A DNA stretch of 64,000 nt from Candidatus Aminicenantota bacterium (lineage in GTDB: Bacteria; Acidobacteriota; Aminicenantia; Aminicenantales; Saccharicenantaceae). Each line of letters begins with the position of its first letter. The first letter of the stretch is position 1. A program made the translations under genes and the position numbers. Of the stretch, positions 7,761-16,024 are shown in pieces. The stretch spans positions 178,361 to 242,360 of the forward strand of contig JACIYI010000003.1 in NCBI GenBank assembly GCA_014360005.1. The letters are read 5' to 3'. The notes under the pieces were generated by a model. The model was not told where the DNA came from. It did not search any database and saw only the letters and a list, made by a program, of their open reading frames with translations.

Positions 7761-8714
7761 TCATTCTTTAATAATTCTGTATTTACCCAGGCCAAAAGAA
7801 GTTCCTTTCCCAACGCGGAAAACTTCCCCTGCCCTTAATAAGGGCATAAACTCAGATACCCGTCCTTTATAAATAATTCTGCCAGTTAGTCCGCCCAGCT
7901 TCATTCTGACTTTCTGCCGGTTGGAGTATCTTTCCCAATCAACCCAGGTAGCTTCATTCTTCTCCAGCCTGACATTCATAGCCTTTTCTATTATTCTTTT
8001 ATGGTCCCATTCAGCTTTTCTTTTTTCCCCATGAAAATAATTTAAGAGCGCTAATCGCCTGAGTAAATTAGTCACCAAAATATGAAATTCCAGTCTGGAA
8101 ACAAATTCCCTCTGGTACTTAATCCGCACAGGTGTTATTAAATCAAGAACAACCTCTCTTTCATAATCATCAGCCGGTTCTTCTGCTTCAGCAATCTGCT
8201 CAGGAACTTCAAGATATCTATAGTGATCAGGTTTTAACACCCGATTTTTGCCTTCATAAATTTGCCCCCCATCTACTGTAATCCCGGCCAGCTCGTATTT
8301 GCCGCGGCCCCGTCCGATACCCAGCTCCCCAAGATATTCAAAAGCCATGACAAAATAAGGAAGATAATCGACTGCCTTCCCGATCAGGACTACGGCGAAA
8401 GATATTTCAGAAGCAGCTTCATAGTTTTGACGCTTCTCCTCTGGCGGTTCAATGATAAAGGGATGGGGAATCGTTTCATACTTATCCATGTTGAAAACGG
8501 CTGAGTTCTCAGGAGCGGGAGTTTCAAAAATATAGGCATAGGCACATTCCTGAACAATCGGACAATTCCGACAATCCTTATTCCTGAAAACACAGACTAC
8601 CCTTTTAAAAGCATTGCCAAATCCACCCCTGAAAGCCGAGCCTTTATAAGGTGGAAGACGAATAGGCTCCAGGGCCCGGATGACAAAGTCCAACTTCTGA
8701 TATTTAATTATCAT
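7761..8714 (-). CDS. cas6: Cas6-type pre-crRNA endoribonuclease
   Basis: Cas6 cuts the array transcript within each repeat to leave the 8-nt 5' handle used by the Csm complex. The 317-residue protein has the RAMP start (KLDFVIRALEPIRLP...GSAFRGGFGNAFK), a cysteine cluster (DCRNCPIVQEC) seen in one bacterial Cas6 branch, and a C-terminal glycine-rich RNA-binding loop, RVGKGTSFGLGKYRI, which is characteristic of Cas6. It is the last gene of the effector operon, 28 bp after csx3, and ends next to the array leader. The catalytic residue is not obvious, as is usual for this divergent family. Its presence explains processing of the array, since Csm proteins themselves do not cut repeats. Confidence 0.92.
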   Translation of the reverse strand: MIIKYQKLDFVIRALEPIRLPPYKGSAFRGGFGNAFKRVVCVFRNKDCRNCPIVQECAYAYIFETPAPENSAVFNMDKYETIPHPFIIEPPEEKRQNYEAASEISFAVVLIGKAVDYLPYFVMAFEYLGELGIGRGRGKYELAGITVDGGQIYEGKNRVLKPDHYRYLEVPEQIAEAEEPADDYEREVVLDLITPVRIKYQREFVSRLEFHILVTNLLRRLALLNYFHGEKRKAEWDHKRIIEKAMNVRLEKNEATWVDWERYSNRQKVRMKLGGLTGRIIYKGRVSEFMPLLRAGEVFRVGKGTSFGLGKYRIIKE

Positions 8715-8742
8715 AGGTATAACTTATCTTTAATGTTAATAC

Positions 8743-8985
8743 TCAAAATGGGTCGTGATTAAAAATAATCATATCACCGGTGACCGGCGAGCGGTAGATA
8801 AGTTTCCTGGCTTTGCCGTGAAGAAAATGAGCGATTTTTAAGTATAGCCAGATCGGTCCTGCTCCATGGAGAATAACCACGTTTCCTTGTCCAGCCAACC
8901 TGGCCACTTTATTAAGATATTCATCCAGCTCGCTTAATTTGGCAGCGCCTCTATAAAGAGAAGAAACATCAATCTCAACTTCCAT
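8743..8985 (-). CDS. csx3: Csx3-like (Crn3) ring-nuclease-family protein
   Basis: This small protein (80 residues) carries the Csx3 core: a GNVVILHGAGPIWLYLKIAH segment, then FLHG, then a strand ending IIFNHDP. The archaeal Csx3/Crn3 family degrades the cyclic tetra-adenylate messenger of type III systems. By eye, the His of that family corresponding to H60 in the Archaeoglobus protein is kept (second His of AHFLH). The position equivalent to its catalytic Asp (YDP) reads YRS. If that alignment holds, activity may be reduced or use other residues, and the protein may only bind the messenger. It overlaps the csx1 stop by 11 bp and precedes cas6. Family identity is likely. The enzymatic claim is tentative. 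Confidence 0.75.
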   Translation of the reverse strand: MEVEIDVSSLYRGAAKLSELDEYLNKVARLAGQGNVVILHGAGPIWLYLKIAHFLHGKARKLIYRSPVTGDMIIFNHDPF

Positions 8986-10123
8986 GTTTTTGCTCCTTCA
9001 TGACAAATTCAGCTTCATTGATAAGCTCATCCACTTTTCTCATAGACCTGTCGGGGTAAATATTTTCCCTTCTTTTCATTAAAGCATGGGCCACTTTATT
9101 CCTCAGCTGGGTTACTTTATCCCACAATTTATGTAAAGGATCCTGGGACTTGCTTTTCACTGCCTCACCCAATTTCTTTTCTACTTCTTCACGTCTTTCC
9201 TTTTCATAAGGATCCATACCAGAAGCTAAACAAACATAGGTAACAATGGCTTCTCTTAAAACCAACAAGGCTTGACTTGGCTTTTTGTTTTCCAGGTACC
9301 ATTTAGCAGCTTCTAACTGAGCTTCCCATTCTGTTGGTTTCTTAAATCTTCCAATCATCTCTTTAAGTTCAGGTAAAAGAAGGCTGAGGGGTTTTAAATA
9401 AACATTTGTCTCCTGACGTAAGGTCTCATCATCCAGAAGCTGTGTTAGCACGCCAGATATTTCTCCGAGCTGAGGCACATAGGTCATCTTGGTGATATCA
9501 GTCAATTCTTTTAATTCTCTTTTAAGGTTGGCTAATTTTAGCGGCTGCTTAATCCCCTGCTTTCTTATCTGTTTTTCTGCTCTTTCCGTTAGCAAGCACA
9601 AATCATCCAGGTCTCCATACTTTTTTAAGGAAGCAATGGCTTCCATCCAGTCCAGAAGGTCTGACAGGGGACGCAGGTCAATAATCTGGCTCTCATTGGT
9701 CTTTTGGTCGAGAATGCCGTAAAAGATATGGCTGACCTCAATGGATTTCTTCATAAATTTTATAAACTTAATGAAAATAATCACAAAAAAGGGTATAGAC
9801 CGAAAGCAATGAGTTATGTCAAAGGCTACTTCAGATTCACTGATAGAAATATTCTGTAAAAGTAAATCAAACATCTGCCAGAATTCATCGGCTGACTTCC
9901 CGGCCGGAATTTCCAGGCGTTCATAATTAAGATTGGCTACCAGTTCCCAGCGGGAATCCCTGGTACCAATGATGTAAATTTTATCAGGTTTGAAATAGTC
10001 ATTTATAGGCAATATCGACAAATCGCTTTCATAGCTCTGGCCGTTGAGTTGATACTTTACTTTTTGATAATTTCCTGTGCCTAAAAAGCTGATTAAAACT
10101 TTTGATTTAGATGGTTTATCCAA
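8975..10123 (-). CDS. csx1: Csx1/Csm6-like CARF-HEPN ribonuclease
   Basis: Type III complexes make cyclic oligoadenylate on target recognition, and this class of protein binds it through a CARF domain and then cuts RNA nonspecifically with a HEPN domain. The N-terminal part has the CARF start (KVLISFLGTGNYQKVKY) and the TM1812/Csx2-type D-x-T-H motif at 102-105 (DITHCFRSIP, with Cys where Gly is usual). The C-terminal half is helical and ends with the HEPN R-x4-H motif, R341 to H346 (RNKVAH). The start is a TTG at 10123 with AAAGGAG 9 nt upstream. An ATG inside that spacer would hit a stop within three codons. It stands in the place of csm6 after csm5. Confidence 0.9.
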   Translation of the reverse strand: MDKPSKSKVLISFLGTGNYQKVKYQLNGQSYESDLSILPINDYFKPDKIYIIGTRDSRWELVANLNYERLEIPAGKSADEFWQMFDLLLQNISISESEVAFDITHCFRSIPFFVIIFIKFIKFMKKSIEVSHIFYGILDQKTNESQIIDLRPLSDLLDWMEAIASLKKYGDLDDLCLLTERAEKQIRKQGIKQPLKLANLKRELKELTDITKMTYVPQLGEISGVLTQLLDDETLRQETNVYLKPLSLLLPELKEMIGRFKKPTEWEAQLEAAKWYLENKKPSQALLVLREAIVTYVCLASGMDPYEKERREEVEKKLGEAVKSKSQDPLHKLWDKVTQLRNKVAHALMKRRENIYPDRSMRKVDELINEAEFVMKEQKHGS

Positions 10124-10178
10124 ACATAAAGCTCCTTTGGTAGATTAGGCTGGGTAGTTATCTTTATTCTGACTTAGT

Positions 10179-11192
10179 TCATTTGAGCTCTGTCAGTTGA
10201 ACAAACCCCAGCGCTTTTGTTTCTTTTCCTTCCGTAAGTCGTTTTCTGGTTCTAGGCGGTTTAACGCCATAACGATCTTTTAAACCCAGCTCTTCAGCCA
10301 GAATTAATAAAGAGGTGCCAAAGGCTGTAGCTCCCTGTCCTATCCTTAAAAGATTTGGTTCAGCGTTTATTTTTACCCCATCCGCAGCAGCCACCTTCTG
10401 GTAAAAATCATGGCAGATTTGTAGAATTTGTGTTTCCCCAAGTTTACAGCTAATATTTCTAATTTCAAATTCTGCCTCAACTCTTTCTTTTAAGGTTTCA
10501 AAAAGCACCGGGATCTGCCCACCTCGCTTGGCACCCTGAACCCGACATTGCTCAACCTTTAGGACGTTCTGAGCTTTTAAGTAAGAGCTATCACTTACAT
10601 CCAGCAGGTGCATGAACCTGGATTCCTGTCCCCCACTGGAATAATATGAATTATCTTCAATTTTTCCGTACTTACTGGGAGTTGACTGATGTTTTTTCTT
10701 AAGAAAATCATAAGCAAGATTTATAAGTTGTTTATTGGTTTTTTCGTTCTTTTTGCTTCCCTCAATCAGTAATTTTTTTATTTCTTCCTCTTTTCCTGCT
10801 GCATATAATTCATTTAGAGCATAATAAATTAATGCAGTAACTATGGCGCCTTTCAGAGAACTGCCCGGAAGATAAGGACGGCCTGCACTTTTTATGAACA
10901 ATTTAACCTCGATGCGATTTCCAGTTCTAGCCTCTTGAGTAGCTGGTATAGAATAAAGAACATGTTTTTTTAGCAAATTATAGTCCTTAATTATTTTTTC
11001 GATATACCTGACATAGGCTACCTCCCCAATGAATTCTTTTTGATAACGGCTAAATCCCGGGTCGCAGAAAAGGCTGTCCATGTTTAAAAAATTAAAATCT
11101 CCTTTTTCCCGGTCAATAAAGTAGCCTGAAGGAGAAATAGATTGGCCCGAACCAATGTGGACAGGAGTAATTACTTTAACCTTAACTTTCAT
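10179..11192 (-). CDS. csm5: Type III-A Csm complex subunit Csm5
   Basis: Csm5 caps the 3' end of the crRNA on the Csm complex. The 337-residue protein begins MKVKVKVITPVHIGSGQSISP, which is the RAMP beta-strand and glycine motif typical of Csm5, and has PYLPGSSLKGAIVTALIY around residues 130-150. The C-terminus contains RIGQGATAFGTSLL, a glycine-rich loop. Its ATG overlaps the csm4 stop (ATGA), showing operon organisation. The gap to csx1 is 55 bp. The length fits bacterial Csm5. No unusual feature is seen. Confidence 0.92.
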   Translation of the reverse strand: MKVKVKVITPVHIGSGQSISPSGYFIDREKGDFNFLNMDSLFCDPGFSRYQKEFIGEVAYVRYIEKIIKDYNLLKKHVLYSIPATQEARTGNRIEVKLFIKSAGRPYLPGSSLKGAIVTALIYYALNELYAAGKEEEIKKLLIEGSKKNEKTNKQLINLAYDFLKKKHQSTPSKYGKIEDNSYYSSGGQESRFMHLLDVSDSSYLKAQNVLKVEQCRVQGAKRGGQIPVLFETLKERVEAEFEIRNISCKLGETQILQICHDFYQKVAAADGVKINAEPNLLRIGQGATAFGTSLLILAEELGLKDRYGVKPPRTRKRLTEGKETKALGFVQLTELK

Positions 11193-12166
11193 GGTGCCTC
11201 CCGCTTACAGGGAATTGGAAAAAGAAAACCATAGCGGTAGACTGGATGAGCCTTAAAAATTTGAGGAGTTATGTCAACCAAAGTACCCCGGCGTGAGAGC
11301 CCAGGCAATACTGAACCTTCAGAGAAAAGCCGAAGGGAACGACGACGGTAGGATTTGCTGGCAGGAGAAAAAATGTAACCTTTTCTTAATTCCAGCTCAT
11401 AATAGCCGTTGGCCAGAGCACCAAGCTCATCTTCGGCCGGAAAATAGGTAGAAGCAGCATAAACCGCATTAGCTCCGTCAAAATCAGGAATAGATAGGTA
11501 ATCAAATTCCGGAGGATAGAAAAGCCCCTTTCCAGCCGTCCGGTCTCCGCCAATCCCCTCGTCTGCCAGCAGATTAAACAAAGCCCTGACCTTTGGCTCC
11601 CAGGATTTATCCTTAAATCTGACGAGAACAAACAAACCGGCCTTTTCAATGAAATGGACCTGGCCAAAATGAAAATAATTCTCTCCCGGATGATTATTCA
11701 AGCGACTTAAAGAAACCCGCGGCACATCCTCAATTTCCCAGGGGACAAGTCGTGCTTTCGTCTCGTGCTTCTTGCTTAATCGCGGCAGAAATTCAAGCTC
11801 TTGATTCGTTTCGATTTCTTCTTTTAGTTCGTCAAGGCTATCGCCGCTGAGAAGCCTGGTAAGCAGGTTCAGGTTGACAAATTTTATCTTCTTAAGTTCT
11901 TTTTCCTTGCTTAGCTGGTTTTTCGGCAGGGGGAAATAATATTCATCATCCCAGAAAGGAAAGGCCGAGCTTAAAAGAAAAGGCGGGTTAGACCTAAAGG
12001 CCTGAATGAAAGTATCCACCTCGCCGTAGAGAAGCAAATGGTAGTGGCAGAGGGCGGAAAAAAGTGTATCAGATGGGATATGAATCTTGCTTCCTTCAAG
12101 CCAGCCTTCCCTTTCACCCAGATGAAGGAAGCTTTTTGGTTTTAATTTTATTCTTAAGTATTCCAT
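11189..12166 (-). CDS. csm4: Type III-A Csm complex subunit Csm4
   Basis: Csm4 binds the 5' handle of the crRNA and contacts Cas10. The 325-residue protein starts MEYLRIKLKPKSFLHLGEREG and continues IHIPSDTLFSALCHYHLLLYG, the standard Csm4/Cmr3-like opening. It also has a glycine-rich GIGGDRTAGKGLF segment near residue 205 and a C-terminal RRGTLVDITPQIFKAHPVYRYG region seen in Csm4 proteins. It begins 2 bp after the csm3 stop and overlaps csm5 by 4 bp. Confidence 0.93.
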   Translation of the reverse strand: MEYLRIKLKPKSFLHLGEREGWLEGSKIHIPSDTLFSALCHYHLLLYGEVDTFIQAFRSNPPFLLSSAFPFWDDEYYFPLPKNQLSKEKELKKIKFVNLNLLTRLLSGDSLDELKEEIETNQELEFLPRLSKKHETKARLVPWEIEDVPRVSLSRLNNHPGENYFHFGQVHFIEKAGLFVLVRFKDKSWEPKVRALFNLLADEGIGGDRTAGKGLFYPPEFDYLSIPDFDGANAVYAASTYFPAEDELGALANGYYELELRKGYIFSPASKSYRRRSLRLFSEGSVLPGLSRRGTLVDITPQIFKAHPVYRYGFLFPIPCKREAP

Positions 12167-12168
12167 GG

Positions 12169-12987
12169 TTAGCCAGCAAGCCTCTTCTTAAGTTCTTCAA
12201 ATTTTTGAACAATTTCAGCAGGGGTAGTCCCGAGGTCTTTGTTAATAGCCCTTTCTGGAATAAGAGCTATCTCTCCATTTTCGTAGTTTTCTCTTTTGTT
12301 CCAGAAGACCTCAATACTATTGAAAGCAACCCGACCGTAACCACGGGAGCCCATGCCACCAAGGTAGTCGTGTTCCAGCAGTTCCAGAGCCACAAATACG
12401 TGCTTTAAAAAGTCCTTGTCCTGCTCATCAAAAACGTTATAAATCAATTCCACATCTTTAAAGCGAGCTCCAGCCGGCACGCGCTCTATCTGACGAAAAC
12501 TTTGATGTAATGCCGTTCCCGTAAGACGGTTGATGGCTGTTTCGTATTTCACCTCTGTGTATTCAAGTTCTAGGTTGTCTTTCATTTCCTGAGTGATACT
12601 TTTTTCATCAAGATAAGAATCACTGACCAGAAGGCGTGTGGGAGTAGGAACAGTGATTTTATCAGATACCGCAATTCCCCAGATGCGACAAATAGGACAC
12701 TTAGTATATAGTTCGTTGCTTTCGCATTTATGGCCCGATAAGTTTCCCTTCCCGTCGTTAACATTCCAGAAATAGGGATTATTAGCGGCTTCTTTCTTCT
12801 CCAGCAGTGACCTCAGTTTTCCCTTAAGAGATGAACCAGGAATGTAAGGTTTACCTTCAGGGTCAGTAATAACGTTGAGGTCCAAGCCTCCTATTTTAAG
12901 CCCACCGGTAGCTCCACCAATTCTCATCCCGGTTTTTACCTCAATTTGCCCTTTGATTATTACTTTTCCCATGAGACTATGATTCAT
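12169..12987 (-). CDS. csm3: Type III-A backbone RNase Csm3
   Basis: Csm3 forms the helical backbone of the complex and cuts target RNA every 6 nt. The 272-residue protein has the family opening KVIIKGQIEVKTGMRIGG, the acidic residue corresponding to the catalytic Asp of characterised Csm3 (D36 in GLDLNVITDP), IPGSSLKGKLRSLLE, a zinc-type pair CPICRIWG, and the C-terminal LGGMGSRGYGRV glycine loop. The catalytic Asp is present, so target RNA cleavage should be intact. It lies between csm2 and csm4 with short gaps. Confidence 0.95.
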   Translation of the reverse strand: MNHSLMGKVIIKGQIEVKTGMRIGGATGGLKIGGLDLNVITDPEGKPYIPGSSLKGKLRSLLEKKEAANNPYFWNVNDGKGNLSGHKCESNELYTKCPICRIWGIAVSDKITVPTPTRLLVSDSYLDEKSITQEMKDNLELEYTEVKYETAINRLTGTALHQSFRQIERVPAGARFKDVELIYNVFDEQDKDFLKHVFVALELLEHDYLGGMGSRGYGRVAFNSIEVFWNKRENYENGEIALIPERAINKDLGTTPAEIVQKFEELKKRLAG

Positions 12988-13012
12988 GGTATCCTCCTTT
13001 TTTCTTGATTAA

Positions 13013-13426
13013 TTATTTGCCATCATAAAATTTATGGTAAGCAACGATAGCTTCAACAAAATTTTTAAAATTAGAAAAATTAGTTTTATTAGTGTTTCTT
13101 ATCAATACTTCCATCAAATCGCGAAATTCTTTTACTTTTCCTTTATGCTGTCTGCCTGCAGCGTAAGCCAACTTGGGCCTGAGCATCTGCAATCTGTATT
13201 CATCGTAATCTTTCATTTTCTGAATTTCATCCAGAACATTGCGTATCTGGGAAGTAGTTAGCTTTTCTTTATCTTTGCCTTTTACGTACCAAACCGCCAG
13301 ATCATCGGCATACTCGTTGAGTTCTTTAGCATCTCCGGCCAGAATTTTTTTAATCCTGCTCTCGTCAGGTAGTTCACCCTTCGCACCTCTGGGATTAAAA
13401 TTTCTTTGATTACCCTGATAATGCAT
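13013..13426 (-). CDS. csm2: Type III-A small subunit Csm2
   Basis: Csm2 is the small helical subunit that lines the target RNA in the Csm complex. This 137-residue, largely helical, charged protein lies between cas10 and csm3, exactly where csm2 is found in III-A operons. Segments such as QMLRPKLAYAAGRQHK and a C-terminal FKNFVEAIVAYHKFY are Csm2-like. It starts 14 bp after the cas10 stop with a GGAGGAG-type ribosome-binding site. The call rests on position, size and short motifs. Confidence 0.88.
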   Translation of the reverse strand: MHYQGNQRNFNPRGAKGELPDESRIKKILAGDAKELNEYADDLAVWYVKGKDKEKLTTSQIRNVLDEIQKMKDYDEYRLQMLRPKLAYAAGRQHKGKVKEFRDLMEVLIRNTNKTNFSNFKNFVEAIVAYHKFYDGK

Positions 13427-13440
13427 ATCTCTCCTCCTTT

Positions 13441-15948
13441 TTATTTTCGAGTTAAATAATCTGCCACTCGGGTGGCAATATTAAGATAGGGATAAACTTC
13501 ATAATTGGTAATAATCAGTTCAAAAAGCTTCTGGATATCAGCCTGCGTATTTTCGTCAAGCCTACGCATCAATTTCTTTAAGCTATAGTGGAGGCGCCAA
13601 ACTCTTTCCATTGAAATTTCTTGCTTTTTCTTTTTCTCCTTTTCCTGATAAATGTTATACATAACTCCAAGCAGAGAGCGAGGCGCCTCTTTACCATTCT
13701 TCCCTTTCAGTAAAGAGGTAACCAGCTCAACAATTTCTTTAACCTTCGGGAAGCACTCCCAGATCATTGATTCCCCGAACAAATTTAATCTGTTTCTTCC
13801 ATCATCTTTAGCCTTATCTTCAGCTTCACCGGCCATCCTGGCAGCCTGATAGATAGGAAACTTTTTGCCCGGAGCAAAAAATATTCCAGCCGATAAGGAT
13901 AATCTTTCACAGGCAAATTTTCTGAAATCGTCATAAATGGCCTTAGCCAGCTCGGGTAGGACCGACCAGGGACCTATCAGGAACAGGTCATCACCACCGG
14001 AGTAAGCCACATATACAAAATCAGCTAAACCCCCGTTATTACCATAATCTGCTGACCATTCCTGCAGCTGGCTGATTCGGGCACTGAAATACAGAGACAG
14101 CATTGAACTTAGCATGCTAACACGAGAAATGGTCTTGTTTTTTCCCAGGCCTTTCTGGAAAAGCTTACCCAGATTGTCCACATCAGCTCTTAAAACACCC
14201 CATTTTTCTATTCCATAAGCCCTTTCTGCAATTTCTTCCAGAGTTAAAGTCTGTCCATTAGCTACCGGAACTTTTTTGGCAATAAAAGTGAAACCTTCAA
14301 ATCCTCCGGCAAAATTAGTTGAATTTATGATAATTCTGCCGCGGCCACTTCTCCCCTCAATTAAGGGTAAAAATTCACATTTAAAACCTACGGCCTGAAA
14401 TACATCTTGCCACCTAATATCCTTTTCTGGAAGTTCTTTTTTTGTAACTTTTTGAATTGAGATAGCCCTGGCTCTTACCAGATCCTCAGAAAAAGAAATC
14501 AAGCTATTACAAAGAGAACAGAGCGTGCTGGACTGTTCTATTTCCTCGCCGCAAATTTTACAACCTTTTGCCTCGCCACCCTGGTCGAAAGGTCCAAGGA
14601 CAAAGTTTTTAAACTGAGCGGCGCCACCCGAGGTAATCAGAGCGGAAAATTTGCGCCTTTTGTTTATTGATATTTCTTTGCCTAATTTATCCCAGAGAGC
14701 AGCAAAATTCTGGAAAAAGTCTCGGTAGCTTACCGGAACCCAGCTCAAAATAGTAGAAATTTTCCCTTTGTGGGCCCTTATTAAAACTTCATCCAGTTCG
14801 CTCCGGATAGAATTCAATTTTGCTGCGGTCTCTTTCAGGTTGGGCAGGAGTAAATAAAAATTTCCGCCTCCGCAGTAGAGGAGGTTAACCTCTTTCAGAT
14901 CAAATTCGCCGAGAATTTTTCTGGCTATAACTTCAGAAAGCAACTGCAAATAGAACGACCGGGCCCTGAGACCTTTTAAGGCTTTTTCTGAGGTTACTTG
15001 ATAAATAAAATCCTGTATGCCGGAAATATCACCGCCAACCAGAAGGAAGTCCTGACGGTCAAGTAGGTCCTTACCTTCTTTTCTCGTGGAAGCCTCATTT
15101 TTCACTTCCTGGCCGATATCTTTAATTCCCTCAAGAATGCGGTCTATCTTTTCTCTAAATCCATCTCCTTCATCTTCGCTAAGCTTATAAAGGCAGGCAG
15201 CCAGGGCAGCCGTGGTTTTTAAATGGTGAAAAAGAGAAATATCGGGTTTATCCCTGTAAACTGCAGAAGGAATGCTTAGAGTATATTTCAGCAATAGATG
15301 ATAAATCTGAGGCATCAAGACATCGTAGTCTTCAAAACTAAGCTTTTTTAATTCTCCGATAAACTCCGACCACATCTTTTTGTAGGCTTCCTCGCCTTTT
15401 AAGCCGTGAAAAGCCTCTTTCTTATCCTTAACAGGAAATAAATCAGCCAGGCTTTCTTTGAGTGGTGATAATGGTATGTAATAGGCTGGCTGATCTTTTT
15501 TCGCTTTCTCTGAGTCGGAATCATCTAATTCCAGTTGAGAAAATATAGAAGTAAGAGGTTCTTCCTGGGGATGACCAGACTCTTGGTGTTCGTCGCGTTC
15601 CTGCCTTTCTCCTGAAGACATTCTGTCTGCCAGAGAAATTAATTTGGCCAGAAATTTCTGTCTCTCATTGTTGCCCTTATCGGGGACATGATGAAGGGCA
15701 GCAATTACGCCCGCGTCGTCATATTGGCTCAGGTTTTCTCTGAAAAATTTAGCGGTGAAGGCTCCGTGAAGATGAGAATACCGAAGCGAAGACCCCTCTC
15801 CGTATTTTTTGGTAAAATTTTCATAATCATATTGATCGCCCTGATACTTCAGGTCAAATTTGGCACCTGTCCTCTGGTAGAATTTCCCGATATCATGTAA
15901 TAAGCCGGCTAAGATTATTGCCTGGTAATCAGTCGCTTTGCCCATCAT
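13441..15948 (-). CDS. csm1: Type III-A Cas10/Csm1, HD nuclease and cOA synthase
   Basis: Cas10 is the large subunit. On binding target RNA it cuts DNA with its HD domain and makes cyclic oligoadenylate with its Palm domain. The 835-residue protein has an N-terminal HD motif at H18-D19 (LLHDIGKF), a four-cysteine zinc motif in the middle (CKICGEE...CSLC), and the cyclase GGDD at 651-654 (AYSGGDDLFLIG). Both activities therefore look intact. The C-terminal region matches the Csm1 (III-A) rather than the Cmr2 type, in line with the neighbouring csm2-csm5. It is the first gene of the effector operon, and its start (MMGKATDY) follows an AGAGG site. Confidence 0.96.
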   Translation of the reverse strand: MMGKATDYQAIILAGLLHDIGKFYQRTGAKFDLKYQGDQYDYENFTKKYGEGSSLRYSHLHGAFTAKFFRENLSQYDDAGVIAALHHVPDKGNNERQKFLAKLISLADRMSSGERQERDEHQESGHPQEEPLTSIFSQLELDDSDSEKAKKDQPAYYIPLSPLKESLADLFPVKDKKEAFHGLKGEEAYKKMWSEFIGELKKLSFEDYDVLMPQIYHLLLKYTLSIPSAVYRDKPDISLFHHLKTTAALAACLYKLSEDEGDGFREKIDRILEGIKDIGQEVKNEASTRKEGKDLLDRQDFLLVGGDISGIQDFIYQVTSEKALKGLRARSFYLQLLSEVIARKILGEFDLKEVNLLYCGGGNFYLLLPNLKETAAKLNSIRSELDEVLIRAHKGKISTILSWVPVSYRDFFQNFAALWDKLGKEISINKRRKFSALITSGGAAQFKNFVLGPFDQGGEAKGCKICGEEIEQSSTLCSLCNSLISFSEDLVRARAISIQKVTKKELPEKDIRWQDVFQAVGFKCEFLPLIEGRSGRGRIIINSTNFAGGFEGFTFIAKKVPVANGQTLTLEEIAERAYGIEKWGVLRADVDNLGKLFQKGLGKNKTISRVSMLSSMLSLYFSARISQLQEWSADYGNNGGLADFVYVAYSGGDDLFLIGPWSVLPELAKAIYDDFRKFACERLSLSAGIFFAPGKKFPIYQAARMAGEAEDKAKDDGRNRLNLFGESMIWECFPKVKEIVELVTSLLKGKNGKEAPRSLLGVMYNIYQEKEKKKKQEISMERVWRLHYSLKKLMRRLDENTQADIQKLFELIITNYEVYPYLNIATRVADYLTRK

Positions 15949-16024
15949 TTTTTATTACCTCTATTTTTAAGTTTTAATCATAATTTTCATAATTTCAACG
16001 AAAGAAACGTTTCCGAAACGTTTC
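15949..16024 (-). promoter_or_regulatory. Effector-operon promoter with double-palindrome operator
   Basis: The element is GAAACGTTTC (16004-16013), one C, then GAAACGTTTC (16015-16024): two perfect palindromic 10-mers, the best of the three copies. It overlaps the stop codon of the upstream CARF gene (16023-16025). On the minus strand, five bases separate it from TTGAAA, the same spacing to a TTGAA box as before cas2. The rest of the stretch up to the cas10 start is A+T-rich. A -10 box is not clear. Confidence 0.7.

Noticed and set aside
2368..7872. Many open reading frames of 60-245 codons on both strands across the array
   Set aside because: They are translations of the 37-bp repeat in three frames and repeat the same 12-13 residues. 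None has a ribosome-binding site or a conserved product.
8975..15948. Type III-B (Cmr) classification
   Set aside because: A csm2-like small subunit and Csm3, Csm4 and Csm5 features in the order cas10-csm2-csm3-csm4-csm5, together with a Csm1-type Cas10 carrying an HD domain, match III-A. No Cmr1 or Cmr6 homologue is present.
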